A program made the translations under genes and the position numbers. Shown here piece by piece: positions 26,464-36,725 of a stretch of DNA of 64,000 nt. Position 1 is the first letter of the stretch. The number at the start of each line of letters is the position of its first letter. The notes below the pieces were generated by a model, which was not told the origin of the DNA, searched no databases, and saw only the letters and a program-made list of their open reading frames with translations. The stretch comes from Blastococcus aurantiacus (GTDB taxonomy: Bacteria > Actinomycetota > Actinomycetes > Mycobacteriales > Geodermatophilaceae): assembly GCF_900102425.1 (NCBI RefSeq), contig NZ_FNBT01000004.1, forward strand, positions 372,001 to 436,000, in the 5' to 3' direction.

Positions 26464-28311
26464 GTGGCGGGCACCGTCCGCGGCCCCGGTAGCAGTCCTC
26501 GCGGCGGGGGCCGGCCGGCTCCGCGCTCCGGTCCGGGCGCCTTCACCTCGCGGCGCCCACCCGGCAGCCGGCGCAGCGGGGGAGCGGGTCTGACCCTCGC
26601 CCAGCGCACCCGGCGCAACCGGATCGGCCTGATCCTGCTGGTCACCCTGCTGCTCGTCGTCATCGGCCGGCTCGCCGTGGTCCAGGGCGTCGACGGCGCG
26701 GCGTACGCCAACGCGGCCTCCCAGGACCGGCTGCGGACCTATCCCATCGAGGCGATCCGAGGTGAGGTGCGCGACCGCGACGGCCGGCCGTTCGCCTACA
26801 CCGTCGACGCCTCGCGCGTGACCGCCGACCCCACGGTGGTCGCCGACCCGGCACGCACGGCCCTGGCCCTGACCACGCTGCTGGACGTGCCCGTCCGCGA
26901 GCTCACCGAGAAGCTCTCCGCCGAGGGCCGCTACGTCGTGCTCGCGACGCAGGTGCCCCCGGAGACCGCCGACGCCGTGGAGGAGCTGGAGCTGCCGGGC
27001 ATCGTCCTCGTGGACGACCCGGTGCGGCTGTACCCGGCCGGCGCGGTCGGCGGTCAGGTCGTCGGTTTCGTCGGCGGCGAGGGCACGGGCGCGGCCGGCA
27101 TCGAGCAGACCTTCGAGGACGTGCTGGCCGGTACCCCGGGCAAGCGCCGCGTCGAGGTGGGCAGCGGCGGCAACCCGATCCCGTCGCGTGGGATCGACGA
27201 GGCCGAGCCGGCGACCGACGGCAGCGACGTCACCCTGACGCTCGACCAGGACCTCCAGTACGTGACCGAGCAGCGGCTGGGCCAGGCGTGCACCGACGGG
27301 GCGACGACGCGGGCGTCGGCGGTCGTGCTGGACGTGCGGACCAGCGAGGTCGTCGCCATGGGCTCCTGCCCCGGCTACGACCCGGGCCGGTACTCCGACA
27401 CCGACCGCGACCTGCTGGGCAACCCGATCGTCTCCAGCGTCTTCGAGCCCGGCTCGGTCATGAAGGCGGTCACCATGGCCGCCGCCGTCGAGGAGGGCGT
27501 CGCGACGCCGGACCGGGTGCTCAGCGTCAACGGGCACATCGAGGCAGGCGACCGGGTGGTCACCGACGCCCACGATCACGCGCCCATCGACTGGACGGTC
27601 ACCGGCATCCTCGCCAAGTCCAGCAACGTCGGCACGATCATGCTGGCCCGCGAGGTCGGCGACGAGAAGCTCGAGCGGTACCTGCGCGCCTTCGGGATCG
27701 GCAGCGAGACCGGCATCGAGCTGCCCGGCGAGAGCGCCGGCATCCTGCAGGACTCCGACGAGTGGAGCCGGATCCGGGCGGCCAACATCGCCATCGGGCA
27801 GGGCGTGTCGGTGACCACGCTGCAGATGGCCTCGGTCTTCCAGGCCATCGCCAACGGCGGTGTGCGCATCGAGCCCCGCATCGTCCGCTCGATCACCTCG
27901 CCGGAGGGCCAGGTGCGCCCGACGGAGGAGCCGGAGTCCACCCGGGTGATCAGCGAGGAGACCGCGGACTCGCTGGCCTACATGCTGGAGGCCGTCGTCG
28001 GTCCGGGCGGCACCGCGCCGCTGGGGGAGATCGAGGGCTTCCGAGTGGCCGGCAAGACCGGCACCGCGCAGCGGGCCAACCCCGAGACCGGCCGGTACGA
28101 CGGCGGCGGCTACGTGACCACCTTCGTGGGCTTCGCCCCGGCCGACGACCCGCAGTACGTGGTGGCCGTCGACCTGGAGCGGCCCACCAGCTCGGCCGAG
28201 GGCGGCCAGGTCGCGGCACCCGTGTTCGCCGACATCCTCCGCTACGCGCTCACCGCCGACGGCGTCGTCCCCTCGGGCACGGCGCGACCCGACTTCCGGC
28301 TCACCGGATAA
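26464..28311 (+). CDS. ftsI: Peptidoglycan transpeptidase FtsI (PBP3/PbpB, class B PBP)
   Basis: A 615-aa class B penicillin-binding protein. After a basic, Gly/Pro-rich cytoplasmic tail there is one membrane anchor (GLILLVTLLLVVIGRLAVV), a dimerisation or pedestal region (IEAIRGEVRDRDG) and the transpeptidase domain. Active-site motifs are S331-V-M-K334 (nucleophile), S386-S-N388 and K531-T-G533. It cross-links septal peptidoglycan with FtsW. GTG start three bases after ftsL. No PASTA repeats are present, unlike some class B PBPs. Confidence 0.95.
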   Translation: MAGTVRGPGSSPRGGGRPAPRSGPGAFTSRRPPGSRRSGGAGLTLAQRTRRNRIGLILLVTLLLVVIGRLAVVQGVDGAAYANAASQDRLRTYPIEAIRGEVRDRDGRPFAYTVDASRVTADPTVVADPARTALALTTLLDVPVRELTEKLSAEGRYVVLATQVPPETADAVEELELPGIVLVDDPVRLYPAGAVGGQVVGFVGGEGTGAAGIEQTFEDVLAGTPGKRRVEVGSGGNPIPSRGIDEAEPATDGSDVTLTLDQDLQYVTEQRLGQACTDGATTRASAVVLDVRTSEVVAMGSCPGYDPGRYSDTDRDLLGNPIVSSVFEPGSVMKAVTMAAAVEEGVATPDRVLSVNGHIEAGDRVVTDAHDHAPIDWTVTGILAKSSNVGTIMLAREVGDEKLERYLRAFGIGSETGIELPGESAGILQDSDEWSRIRAANIAIGQGVSVTTLQMASVFQAIANGGVRIEPRIVRSITSPEGQVRPTEEPESTRVISEETADSLAYMLEAVVGPGGTAPLGEIEGFRVAGKTGTAQRANPETGRYDGGGYVTTFVGFAPADDPQYVVAVDLERPTSSAEGGQVAAPVFADILRYALTADGVVPSGTARPDFRLTG

Positions 28312-28422
28312 GCACCCCACCGCCCCCCACCGTTCGCAGGCTCGTGGCGGGACCGTGCAGCGGGGCCGGTGTCGACCACGCCCATGATCGTGGCGTCGCG
28401 CGGGCCGACCGGCGGTCGCCGG

Positions 28423-28428
28423 TAGATT
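28423..28428 (+). promoter_or_regulatory. Possible internal -10 box before murE
   Basis: TAGATT lies 8 bases before the murE GTG, in the 125-base gap after ftsI, which is one of the few real gaps of the cluster. It would give a leaderless or nearly leaderless murE transcript. No ribosome site is evident. A degenerate copy of the hairpin-element core (CGCAGGCTCGTGGCGGGACC region, about 28335-28358) lies in the same gap. Confidence 0.35.
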
Positions 28429-28436
28429 GGAGCCCC

Positions 28437-30005
28437 GTGACCCCGACCGACGCCGGGTCGGCCCCCCGGCCCTCGGGGAGCCGCCCACGCGATCCGCGCC
28501 CCGTGCCGCTGTCCGAGCTCGCCGATCTCGTCGGCCGACCCGTGCCGGGCACCCCCGACGTCCTCGTCACCGGCCTCACCCTGGCCTCGGGCGAGGTGTG
28601 CCCCGGAGACCTCTACGCCGCCCTGCCCGGCGCCCGCACGCACGGCGTCCGGTACGTCGGCGAGGCGGTCGAGCGGGGCGCCGTCGCCGTCCTCACCGAC
28701 CCGACCGGCGCGGCGGAGGCCGCGGCCACGGGGCTGCCGGTCTGCGTCGTGGACGACCCCCGCGCCGTCCTCGGCGAGGTCGCCGACCGCGTCTACGACC
28801 GGCCCAGCGAGCGGCTGCGCGTCATCGGCGTCACCGGGACCAACGGCAAGACGACGACCAGCTACCTGATCGAGGCCGGCCTGGCCGCGGCCGGGCAGGC
28901 CTCCGGCCTCATCGGCACGGTGCAGACGCGGACCCGCGCCACCGACGGCACCGTGACCGCCATCCCCAGCGAGCGCACCACCCCCGAGGCGCCCGCCGTG
29001 CACGCCCTCCTCGCAGCCATGGCCGAGGCGGGCGCGACCACCGTGGTCATGGAGGTCTCCAGCCACGCCCTGGTGCTGGGACGGGTGGGCGCCGTCCGCT
29101 TCGCCGCCGCCGGCTTCACCAACCTGGGCCGCGACCACCTGGACTTCCACGGCGATCTCGAGGAGTACTTCCGGGCCAAGGCGCTGCTGTTCGACGGGCG
29201 CGCGGCCGCCGAGGTGGTCGACGTCGACGACGAGCACGGCCGGCGGCTGCTGGACCGGCCCGGCCGCCCCCGCCCCACCACCGTCTCCATCGCGGGCGGC
29301 GACGCCGACTGGCGGGCCACCGACATCACCGCCGCTCCCGACGGGGGTTCCCGCTTCACGCTGCACGGTCCCGGCGCGGTGCGCCGCGAGGCCCGCGTGC
29401 GGCTGCCGGGCCGGTTCAACGTCGCCAACGCGGTGCTCGCGGTCGCCCTGCTCGACGCCGTGGGCGTGCCGCTGGACGCCGCGCTCGAGGGCGTGGCGAC
29501 GACGGTGGTCCCCGGCCGGATGGAGCCGGTCGAGGCCGGCCAGCCCTTCGTCGCGGTCGTCGACTACGCGCACACCCCCGACGCCGTCGCCACCGCCCTC
29601 GGCGCGCTGCGGGCGACGTCTCCCGGGCGGCTGATCACCGTGCTCGGCTGCGGGGGTGACCGCGATCCCGGCAAGCGGGCCGCCATGGGCGAGGCCGCGG
29701 CGGCCGGCGGCGACGTCCTGGTCGTGACCGACGACAACCCGCGCTCGGAGGACCCCGCCACGATCCGCGCCGCGATGCTCGCGGGCGTCCTGGACGTGCC
29801 GGCGGACCGTCGCGCCGAGGTGCTCGAGGTCGGTGACCGGCGGGCGGCGATCGAGGCGGCCGTGGCGCTGGCCCGTCCCGGCGACACCGTCCTCGTCGCG
29901 GGCAAGGGGCACGAGACCGGTCAGGACATCGCCGGCACGGTGCACCCCTTCGACGACCGCGCGGTCCTGCGCGAGGTCCTGACCACGACGAGGAAGCCCG
30001 CATGA
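28437..30005 (+). CDS. murE: UDP-MurNAc-L-Ala-D-Glu:meso-diaminopimelate ligase MurE
   Basis: A 522-aa Mur ligase. The ATP loop is T133-GTNGK138 in VIGVTGTNGKTTTSY; the central domain has VMEVSSHAL and NLGRDHLDFHG. The substrate-selecting motif is D433-N-P-R436 in TDDNPRSEDP, the version that binds meso-diaminopimelate rather than lysine. The peptidoglycan of this organism is therefore predicted to be meso-DAP type. GTG start at 28437; the stop overlaps murF by 4 bp. Confidence 0.95.
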   Translation: MTPTDAGSAPRPSGSRPRDPRPVPLSELADLVGRPVPGTPDVLVTGLTLASGEVCPGDLYAALPGARTHGVRYVGEAVERGAVAVLTDPTGAAEAAATGLPVCVVDDPRAVLGEVADRVYDRPSERLRVIGVTGTNGKTTTSYLIEAGLAAAGQASGLIGTVQTRTRATDGTVTAIPSERTTPEAPAVHALLAAMAEAGATTVVMEVSSHALVLGRVGAVRFAAAGFTNLGRDHLDFHGDLEEYFRAKALLFDGRAAAEVVDVDDEHGRRLLDRPGRPRPTTVSIAGGDADWRATDITAAPDGGSRFTLHGPGAVRREARVRLPGRFNVANAVLAVALLDAVGVPLDAALEGVATTVVPGRMEPVEAGQPFVAVVDYAHTPDAVATALGALRATSPGRLITVLGCGGDRDPGKRAAMGEAAAAGGDVLVVTDDNPRSEDPATIRAAMLAGVLDVPADRRAEVLEVGDRRAAIEAAVALARPGDTVLVAGKGHETGQDIAGTVHPFDDRAVLREVLTTTRKPA

Positions 30006-31399
30006 TCCGGCTGACGCTGGCCGAGGTGGCCGAGCTGACCGGTGGCACGCTCACCGGCGGCGGCGGGGACGCCACGGTCACCGGCGCGGTGACCCTCGAC
30101 TCGCGGGCCGTCTCCCCGGGCGACCTCTTCGTCGCCGTCGCGGGGGAGCGGGTCGACGGGCACGACTTCCTGACGGCCGCGGCTGCCGCCGGAGCCGTCG
30201 GTGCGCTGGCGGCCCGCCCCGACCCGGCCCTGCCCTGCGTGGTCGTGGCCGACCCCGTCGTCGCCCTGGGCCGGCTGGCCGCCGGCGTGCACGCCCGGCT
30301 CACCGCCACCGGCCTGCGCACGCTGGCCCTCACCGGCTCCTCCGGCAAGACGTCGACGAAGGACCTGCTGGGCCAGGTGCTGGGGGCCGCAGGGCCCACG
30401 GTGAGCCCGCCCGGGTCGTTCAACAACGACATCGGCCTCCCGCTGACCGTCCTCTCCGCGGACGAGGACACGCAGTACCTCGTGCTGGAGATGGGGGCCC
30501 GGGGCATCGGCCACATCGCCCGGCTGTGCGCCGTCGCCCGTCCGCAGATCGGCATCGTGCTCAACGTGGGCTCGGCGCACCTCGGCGAGTTCGGCAGCGC
30601 GGAGGTCATCGCGCAGGCCAAGGGCGAGCTGGTCGAGGCGCTGCCCGGGGACGGCACCGCAGTCCTCAACGCCGACGACCCGCGCGTCCTGGGCATGGCC
30701 CCGCGCACCCGCGCCCGCGTGGTGACCACCGGCCGAAGAGCGGACGCTGACGTGCGGGCCACCGACGTCGTGCTCGACGACTCCGCCCGCGCCCGGTTCA
30801 CGCTGGTCGCCGCCGGCGAGGAGCACGCCGTCGCGCTGCGCGTCGTCGGCGAGCACCAGGTCGCCAACGCGCTGTCGGCGGCGGCGGGCGCGCTCGCCGC
30901 CGGGATGGCCCCGGCGGACGTCGCCTCCGCGCTGTCGTCGGCCGGGGCGCTGAGCCGCTGGCGCATGGAGGTCGAGCGGCGGGCCGACGGCGTCACCGTG
31001 GTGAACGACGCCTACAACGCCAACCCGGAGTCCATGCGCGCCGCGCTCGCCGCGCTCGCCGGCATGCCCGCCGGCCGGCGGATCGCCGTGCTGGGCGCCA
31101 TGGCCGAGCTGGGACCCGACGCCGTCGCCGAACACGTTCGGCTGGGCCGCGACGTCGCGGCCGCCGGGATCGACCTGGTCGTGGCCGTCGGCCCCGATGC
31201 GGTAGGCATAGCCGACGGAGCGGCCGCAGCCGGGCGTCGTCGAGGAGAGGAGTCGGTGCTCGTGCCGGACCGGGCCGCTGCCCGTCAGCTGATGTCGGAG
31301 GTGCTGCGCCCCGGGGACGTCGTCCTCGTGAAGGCCAGCCGGGCCTACGCCCTGGAGCTGCTCGCCGCCGACCTGCTCGACGGGGGGACGCAGGGATGA
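30002..31399 (+). CDS. murF: UDP-MurNAc-tripeptide:D-Ala-D-Ala ligase MurF
   Basis: A 465-aa Mur ligase adding D-Ala-D-Ala to the UDP-MurNAc tripeptide. The N-terminal domain shows TLDSRAVSPGDLFVAV; the ATP loop is LTGSSGKTSTKDL; NNDIGLPLTVL and VVNDAYNANPESM are the MurF-specific central and C-terminal blocks. Four-base overlaps with murE (ATGA) and mraY. Length normal for the family. Confidence 0.95.
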   Translation: MIRLTLAEVAELTGGTLTGGGGDATVTGAVTLDSRAVSPGDLFVAVAGERVDGHDFLTAAAAAGAVGALAARPDPALPCVVVADPVVALGRLAAGVHARLTATGLRTLALTGSSGKTSTKDLLGQVLGAAGPTVSPPGSFNNDIGLPLTVLSADEDTQYLVLEMGARGIGHIARLCAVARPQIGIVLNVGSAHLGEFGSAEVIAQAKGELVEALPGDGTAVLNADDPRVLGMAPRTRARVVTTGRRADADVRATDVVLDDSARARFTLVAAGEEHAVALRVVGEHQVANALSAAAGALAAGMAPADVASALSSAGALSRWRMEVERRADGVTVVNDAYNANPESMRAALAALAGMPAGRRIAVLGAMAELGPDAVAEHVRLGRDVAAAGIDLVVAVGPDAVGIADGAAAAGRRRGEESVLVPDRAAARQLMSEVLRPGDVVLVKASRAYALELLAADLLDGGTQG

Positions 31400-32472
31400 G
31401 GAGCGTCCTCATCGCCGCAGGCGTCGGCCTGATCCTGTCGATCCTGATCACCCCGCTGGCCATCCGCCTCTTCCGGCGGCAGGGCATGGGCCAGGAGATC
31501 CGCGACGACGGACCCGAGAGCCACCTGTCCAAGAAGGGCACGCCCACGATGGGCGGCACGGTGATCGTCGGGGCCACCGTCGTCGGTTACCTCGTGGCGC
31601 ACCTGGCGTTCATCGGCAACGAGGGCTGGGGCTTCAGCGCCACAGGACTGCTCCTGCTGTTCCTCATGGTCGGCATGGGCACCGTCGGTTTCCTGGACGA
31701 CTACCTGAAGATCCGCCACCGCCGCAGCCTGGGCCTGAACAAGACGGCCAAGCTCGTCGGGCAGCTGCTGGTGGGCGTGACCTTCGCCGTCCTGGCGATC
31801 AACTTCCCGAGCAACGGGCTCACGCCGGCGTCCACCGTCGTCTCCTACGTGCGTGACATCGAGCCGCTGGCCCTCGGGTCGATCGGGTTCGTGATCCTGG
31901 CCTACCTGTTCATCGCCGGGTTCTCCAACGCCGTCAACCTCACCGACGGGCTCGACGGGCTCGCCGCCGGCAGCTCGGCCATGGTGCTGGCGTCCTACAT
32001 CGTCATCTCGTTCTGGCAGTTCACCCACGACTGCGCCACCGAGCTCATCGACGGCTGCTACCAGGTGCGCGACCCGCTGGACATCACGCTGGTCGCCGCG
32101 GCCGGCATGGGCGCCTGCCTGGGCTTCCTGTGGTGGAACACCAGCCCGGCGCGGATCTTCATGGGCGACACCGGCTCGCTCGCCCTCGGCGGGCTCGTCT
32201 CCGGCCTGGCCATCGTCACCCGCACCGAGCTGCTGCTGGTCGTGCTCGGGGGCCTGTTCGTGGCCGTCACGCTCTCGGTCGTCATCCAGGTGGCGTTCTT
32301 CCGGGCCACGCGGCGGCGGGTGTTCCGGATGGCCCCGCTGCACCACCACTTCGAGCTGGCCGGCTGGACCGAGAACACCGTGATCGTCCGCTTCTGGCTG
32401 GTGACGGGCATGGCCGTGGCCTTCGGGCTGGGGCTGTTCTACGCCGACTGGCTCTCCTTCGCGGGCCTGTGA
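31396..32472 (+). CDS. mraY: Phospho-MurNAc-pentapeptide transferase MraY
   Basis: A 358-aa polytopic membrane enzyme that makes lipid I on the inner face. About ten helices; catalytic aspartates in FLDDYLKI and NLTDGLDGLA; the cytoplasmic loop motif FMGDTGSLALGG and the MAPLHHHFELAGW histidine motif are present. The loop KKGTPTMGG near residue 50 is typical. The ATG overlaps the murF stop; the TGA overlaps the murD GTG. Confidence 0.95.
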   Translation: MRSVLIAAGVGLILSILITPLAIRLFRRQGMGQEIRDDGPESHLSKKGTPTMGGTVIVGATVVGYLVAHLAFIGNEGWGFSATGLLLLFLMVGMGTVGFLDDYLKIRHRRSLGLNKTAKLVGQLLVGVTFAVLAINFPSNGLTPASTVVSYVRDIEPLALGSIGFVILAYLFIAGFSNAVNLTDGLDGLAAGSSAMVLASYIVISFWQFTHDCATELIDGCYQVRDPLDITLVAAAGMGACLGFLWWNTSPARIFMGDTGSLALGGLVSGLAIVTRTELLLVVLGGLFVAVTLSVVIQVAFFRATRRRVFRMAPLHHHFELAGWTENTVIVRFWLVTGMAVAFGLGLFYADWLSFAGL

Positions 32473-33890
32473 CCGGCCTCGGGACGGCACGGGTCCTCGT
32501 CGCGGGGCTGGGGGTCTCCGGCGTCGCCGCGGCCCGGGTCCTGCTCGACCTGGGCAGCAGCGTGCTGCTCACCGACGCCGCCGAGCGCCCCGTGGTCGCC
32601 GAGCTCACCGCCGCGGGGGCGACGTGGCTCGGGGAGCTGTCGGTCGTGCCCGAGGGCACCACGCTGGTCGTCACCTCCCCGGGCTGGCGCCCGGACTCCC
32701 CGCTGCTGGCCGACGCCGCGCGCCGGGGTATCGAGGTGGTGGGGGAGCCGGAGCTGGCGTGGCGGCTGCGCATCACCGGGCCCGACGGCGTCCCGGCGCC
32801 CTGGCTGGCGGTCACCGGCACCAACGGCAAGACGACGACGGTCACGATGCTCGAGGCGATCCTGCAGGCCGACGGGCGGCGCGCGGTGGCCGCGGGCAAC
32901 GTCGGGCGGCCGCTGGTCGAGGTGGTCACCGCGCGCGACCCCGACGGCACGCCCACCTTCGACACGATCGCCGTCGAGCTGTCGAGCTTCCAGCTGCACT
33001 GGTCCTCCACCCTGGCGCCCGCGGCCGCGGCGGTGCTCAACGTGGCCGACGACCACACCGACTGGCACGGCTCCTTCGCCGCCTACCGGGACGCCAAGGC
33101 GCGCATCCTCGAGCGCGCCCCGGTCGCCGTCGCCGACGCGGGCGACCCCGTGGCGTCCTCGCTCGTCGCCGCCCACGCCCGTCCGGTGACGGTCACCCTC
33201 GGCGAGCCGGTGCCCGGCCAGCTGGGCGTGCGGTCCGGCGCCCTGGTCGACCGGGCGTTCTCCGCCGACCCGGCCGGGGAGGTCCTGCTCGAGGCGGGGC
33301 TGCTGCAGGTGCCCGGCCCGCACAACACCGTCAACGCCCTGGCCGCCGCCGCCCTGGCGCGGGCGGCCGGCGTGCCCGCGGCGTCGGTGGCCCGGGGGCT
33401 GGTCGGCTTCCGCGGCGGCGCCCACCGCAACGTGCTCGTGGCCACCGTCGACGGCGTGGACTGGGTCGACGACAGCAAGGCGACCAACCCGCACGCGGCC
33501 GGTGCCTCCCTGGCGTCCTACCCGCGCGTGGTGTGGATCGCCGGTGGCCTGCTCAAGGGCGCCGACGTCGACCCGCTGGTCGCGGCCGTGGCACCGAGGC
33601 TGGCCGGAGTGGTGCTGCTGGGTCGCGATCGAGACCGGATCGCCGCGGCAGTGGCGCGACACGCCCCGACGGTCCCCGTCGTGACGGTGCCCAGCGGCGA
33701 CGATGACGGGATGGATGGGACGGGTGTGACGGCCGAGGCGACGACGGCCCGCGTGGTCGCGGCCGCGCGCGGGCTCGCGCGCCCCGGGGACACGGTCCTT
33801 CTGGCCCCCGCGGCCGCGTCGATGGACGTGTACCGCGACTACGCCCACCGCGGCACCGCCTTCGCCGCCGCGGTGCGGGCGCTGGGCTGA
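32469..33890 (+). CDS. murD: UDP-MurNAc-L-alanine:D-glutamate ligase MurD
   Basis: A 473-aa Mur ligase. The N-terminal nucleotide-fold LVAGLGVSGVAAARVL, the ATP loop LAVTGTNGKTTTVTML, the central AVELSSFQLHW and NVADDHTDWH, and the C-terminal WVDDSKATNPHA identify MurD. GTG start with 4-bp overlap with mraY. A short linker (GDDDGMDGTGVTAEA) near residue 415 is longer than in E. coli MurD. Seven bases separate it from ftsW. Confidence 0.95.
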   Translation: MTGLGTARVLVAGLGVSGVAAARVLLDLGSSVLLTDAAERPVVAELTAAGATWLGELSVVPEGTTLVVTSPGWRPDSPLLADAARRGIEVVGEPELAWRLRITGPDGVPAPWLAVTGTNGKTTTVTMLEAILQADGRRAVAAGNVGRPLVEVVTARDPDGTPTFDTIAVELSSFQLHWSSTLAPAAAAVLNVADDHTDWHGSFAAYRDAKARILERAPVAVADAGDPVASSLVAAHARPVTVTLGEPVPGQLGVRSGALVDRAFSADPAGEVLLEAGLLQVPGPHNTVNALAAAALARAAGVPAASVARGLVGFRGGAHRNVLVATVDGVDWVDDSKATNPHAAGASLASYPRVVWIAGGLLKGADVDPLVAAVAPRLAGVVLLGRDRDRIAAAVARHAPTVPVVTVPSGDDDGMDGTGVTAEATTARVVAAARGLARPGDTVLLAPAAASMDVYRDYAHRGTAFAAAVRALG

Positions 33891-33897
33891 GGCGGCC

Positions 33898-35592
33898 ATG
33901 ACGACGACGCAGGCCCGCCCTCGTCCCGTCCGCGGCCCGCGCGAGGAACGGCCCACCGGGCCGTCGTCGCCGTCCGCGCGCTGGTCGGGCCCCGCCTGGC
34001 TCGACGGCCCCATGACCAGCTGCCACCTGGTGCTGGGTGCGGCCGGCCTGCTGCTGCTCATCGGCCTGGTGATGGTCTTCTCCGCCTCGTCGATCGAGGC
34101 GGCGCTGGCCGACCAGTCCGCGTGGGCGCCGGGCGTCCAGCAGCTCGTCTGGGCCGCGCTGGGGCTGGGCGCGATGCTGGTCGCGATGCGGCTGCCCATC
34201 GGGCTGATCCGGCGGTGGTCGCCGATCGGGCTGGTGGTCGTCGCCGTCCTGCTGCTCCTGGTCCTGGTGCCCGGCATCGGCGTGCGGCTCAACGGCGCCC
34301 GGCAGTGGATCGACCTGGGCTTCACGCTCTTCCAGCCCTCGGAGCTGGCGAAGATCGTGTTCGCGCTGTGGGGCGCCCACGTCCTGGCCCTGCGGGAGCG
34401 CTACCTCACGACGACGTCGCTGCTCGTGCCGGTGCTGCCGGTGTTCGGCGTCCTGTCGCTGCTGATCATCGCCGAGCCGGACTTCGGCGGGGTCGTGAGC
34501 CTCGGCCTGGTCCTGGCCGGGCTGCTGTGGGCCGGTGGGATGCCGCTGCGCTGGTTCGGTGCGGCGTTCGCCGCCGGAGCCGCGCTGCTGGCCGTCGTGG
34601 TCACCGTCTCGGCCGAGCGGCGCGACCGCCTCACGTCGTTCCTCGACCCGTTCGCCGACCCGACCGACAGCGGCTTCCAGGCCATCCGCGGCATGTACGC
34701 GCTGGCCAGCGGGGGCCTGTGGGGCGTGGGCCTGGGCAACAGCGCGATGAAGTGGAACATCCTCCCGGAGGCGGAGTCGGACTACATCTTCGCGATCATC
34801 GGCGAGGAGCTGGGCTTCCTGGGCTGCCTGGTCGTCGTCACGCTGTACGGCGTGCTGGCCTACGCCGGCTTCCGCATCGCCCGCCGTGCCGCCGATCGGT
34901 TCGTGCAGCTGGCCTGCGTCGCCATCACCGTGTGGCTCGTCGGGCAGGCCACCATGAACATGGGCTACGTGGTCGGTCTGCTCCCGGTGACCGGCGTGAC
35001 GCTCCCGCTGATCTCCGCGGGCGGCACGTCGCTGATCCTCACCCTCGCCGTCGTCGGCCTGCTGGCCCGCTTCGCCTGCACGGAGCCCGCCGCCGTGGAG
35101 TCGCTGCGCTCCCGGGACCGCGGGCGCATCGCCCGGCTGCTGCTGCCGGCCCCCGCGGCGGCGGTCGAGCCGGTCCGGCCGCGCCGCCGTCCCGAGGAGC
35201 GCGACGCACGCCGTCCCGCGATGGGCGGCGGGCGGACCCTCGTCCACGCCCGCAGCGGAGCTCCCCGACGGACCGCAGCGCCCGGGCCTGCCCGGGCCGA
35301 GCGCCCGGCCCCCGGCCTCCGCGCCGTCCCCACCGACCGCCCGGCCCGTGCCGAGCGCCCGACCCGGGCCGACCGCCCGGTGCGCGCCGACCGCCCGGTG
35401 CGCGCCGCGCGCCCGGACCCGGCGGCCCGGCCCGTGCGGGCCGAGCGGCCGCCGGCGACCGAGCGCCCCGCCCGTCCGCAGCGACCGGCACGGGCGGACC
35501 GGCCGGCCGAGCGCGGCCCGCGCGTGCCACCTGGCGGTGACCGTCCGGCGCCCCGGGTCCCACCGGGCCGCCGTCCCGGGGGAGCGACGTGA
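33898..35592 (+). CDS. ftsW: Septal peptidoglycan glycosyltransferase FtsW (SEDS) with long repetitive tail
   Basis: A 564-aa SEDS polymerase. The membrane core (about residues 40-400, ten helices) has the family blocks [18 protein letters not shown], the acidic extracellular loop [18 protein letters not shown]-type segment ([11 protein letters not shown]) and [17 protein letters not shown]. It polymerises glycan strands with FtsI. The last 160 residues are an Arg/Pro/Ala-rich cytoplasmic tail with near-repeats such as [20 protein letters not shown], much longer than in most FtsW proteins. ATG 33898; stop overlaps murG. Confidence 0.93.
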   Translation: MTTTQARPRPVRGPREERPTGPSSPSARWSGPAWLDGPMTSCHLVLGAAGLLLLIGLVMVFSASSIEAALADQSAWAPGVQQLVWAALGLGAMLVAMRLPIGLIRRWSPIGLVVVAVLLLLVLVPGIGVRLNGARQWIDLGFTLFQPSELAKIVFALWGAHVLALRERYLTTTSLLVPVLPVFGVLSLLIIAEPDFGGVVSLGLVLAGLLWAGGMPLRWFGAAFAAGAALLAVVVTVSAERRDRLTSFLDPFADPTDSGFQAIRGMYALASGGLWGVGLGNSAMKWNILPEAESDYIFAIIGEELGFLGCLVVVTLYGVLAYAGFRIARRAADRFVQLACVAITVWLVGQATMNMGYVVGLLPVTGVTLPLISAGGTSLILTLAVVGLLARFACTEPAAVESLRSRDRGRIARLLLPAPAAAVEPVRPRRRPEERDARRPAMGGGRTLVHARSGAPRRTAAPGPARAERPAPGLRAVPTDRPARAERPTRADRPVRADRPVRAARPDPAARPVRAERPPATERPARPQRPARADRPAERGPRVPPGGDRPAPRVPPGRRPGGAT

Positions 35593-36725
35593 GCGAGCTC
35601 GCGAGCGCACCGCCGTCCCACCCGTTGTCGATCGTGCTCGCCGGTGGCGGTACCGGCGGCCACATCGAGCCGATGCTGGCCCTCGCCGACGCGCTGCGCC
35701 GCCGTCCCGGCGCCGACCTGCGGATCACCTGCCTCGGCACCGAGCGGGGCATGGAGACCCGGCTGGTGCCGGCCCGCGGCTACGACCTGCGACTGATTCC
35801 GCCGGTGCCTTTACCGCGGAAGCCGACCGTGGACCTGCTCCGCGTGCCCGGCCGGGTGCGGCGGGCGGTCGCGCAGACCCGGGCCCTGCTCGATGAACTC
35901 GAGGCCGACGTCGTCGTCGGCTTCGGCGGCTACGTCGCCCTGCCGGCCTACCTGGCGGCGCGGCGGGCCGGCGTCCCGATCGTGGTGCACGAGCAGAACG
36001 CGCTGCCGGGGCTGGCCAACCGCATCGGAGCCCGGCTCGCCGCCCGGGTGGCGGTCACCACGCCGGGCACACCCCTGCACGCCGGCGTCCACGTGGGCAT
36101 GCCACTGCGCGTGGCGATCGGCTCGCTGGACCGGGCGGCGATGCGGGCCGAGGCGCGCACCGCGTTCGGCCTGGAGGCCGACCGGCCCACGCTGCTGGTC
36201 TTCGGCGGCTCGCAGGGTGCCGCCACGCTCAACCGGGCGGCGGTGGGTGCCGCCGGAGCGCTGTCGGAGGCCGGCATCCAGGTGCTGCACGCGCGCGGGC
36301 CGAAGAACACCGACGTCGAGGTGCCGCCGCGCACCGGCTCGGCGCCGTACGTGGTGGTCGACTACCTGGAGCGCATGGACCTCGCCTACGCCGCCGCCGA
36401 CCTGGCCCTGTGCCGGTCCGGGGCGGTGACCGTGGCGGAGCTCTCCGCCGTGGGGTTGCCGGGAGTCTTCGTGCCGCTGCCCATCGGCAACGGCGAGCAG
36501 CGGCGCAACGCCCTGCCGGTGGTCGAGGCCGGGGGAGGGCTGCTGGTCGAGGACGCGGACCTCACGCCCGGGTGGATCGCCGAGCACGTCGTGCCGCTGC
36601 TCACCGACCCCGAGGCGCTGGCCGGGTACGCCCGGCACGCCGCCGCGGCGGGGGCGCCCGACGCCGACGAACGGCTGGCTGACATGGTCCTCGACGTGGC
36701 CACGGGGACCGGAGTCGAACGATGA
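35589..36725 (+). CDS. murG: UDP-GlcNAc:lipid I GlcNAc-transferase MurG
   Basis: A 378-aa GT-B enzyme that makes lipid II. The N-terminal loop [21 protein letters not shown] (usually TGGHVYPA), the second Gly loop [42 protein letters not shown] and the UDP-binding [17 protein letters not shown] are all present, with [13 protein letters not shown] near the end (PYAxxxHQ in others). GTG start overlapping ftsW by 4 bp; stop overlaps murC. Confidence 0.95.
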   Translation: MSELASAPPSHPLSIVLAGGGTGGHIEPMLALADALRRRPGADLRITCLGTERGMETRLVPARGYDLRLIPPVPLPRKPTVDLLRVPGRVRRAVAQTRALLDELEADVVVGFGGYVALPAYLAARRAGVPIVVHEQNALPGLANRIGARLAARVAVTTPGTPLHAGVHVGMPLRVAIGSLDRAAMRAEARTAFGLEADRPTLLVFGGSQGAATLNRAAVGAAGALSEAGIQVLHARGPKNTDVEVPPRTGSAPYVVVDYLERMDLAYAAADLALCRSGAVTVAELSAVGLPGVFVPLPIGNGEQRRNALPVVEAGGGLLVEDADLTPGWIAEHVVPLLTDPEALAGYARHAAAAGAPDADERLADMVLDVATGTGVER

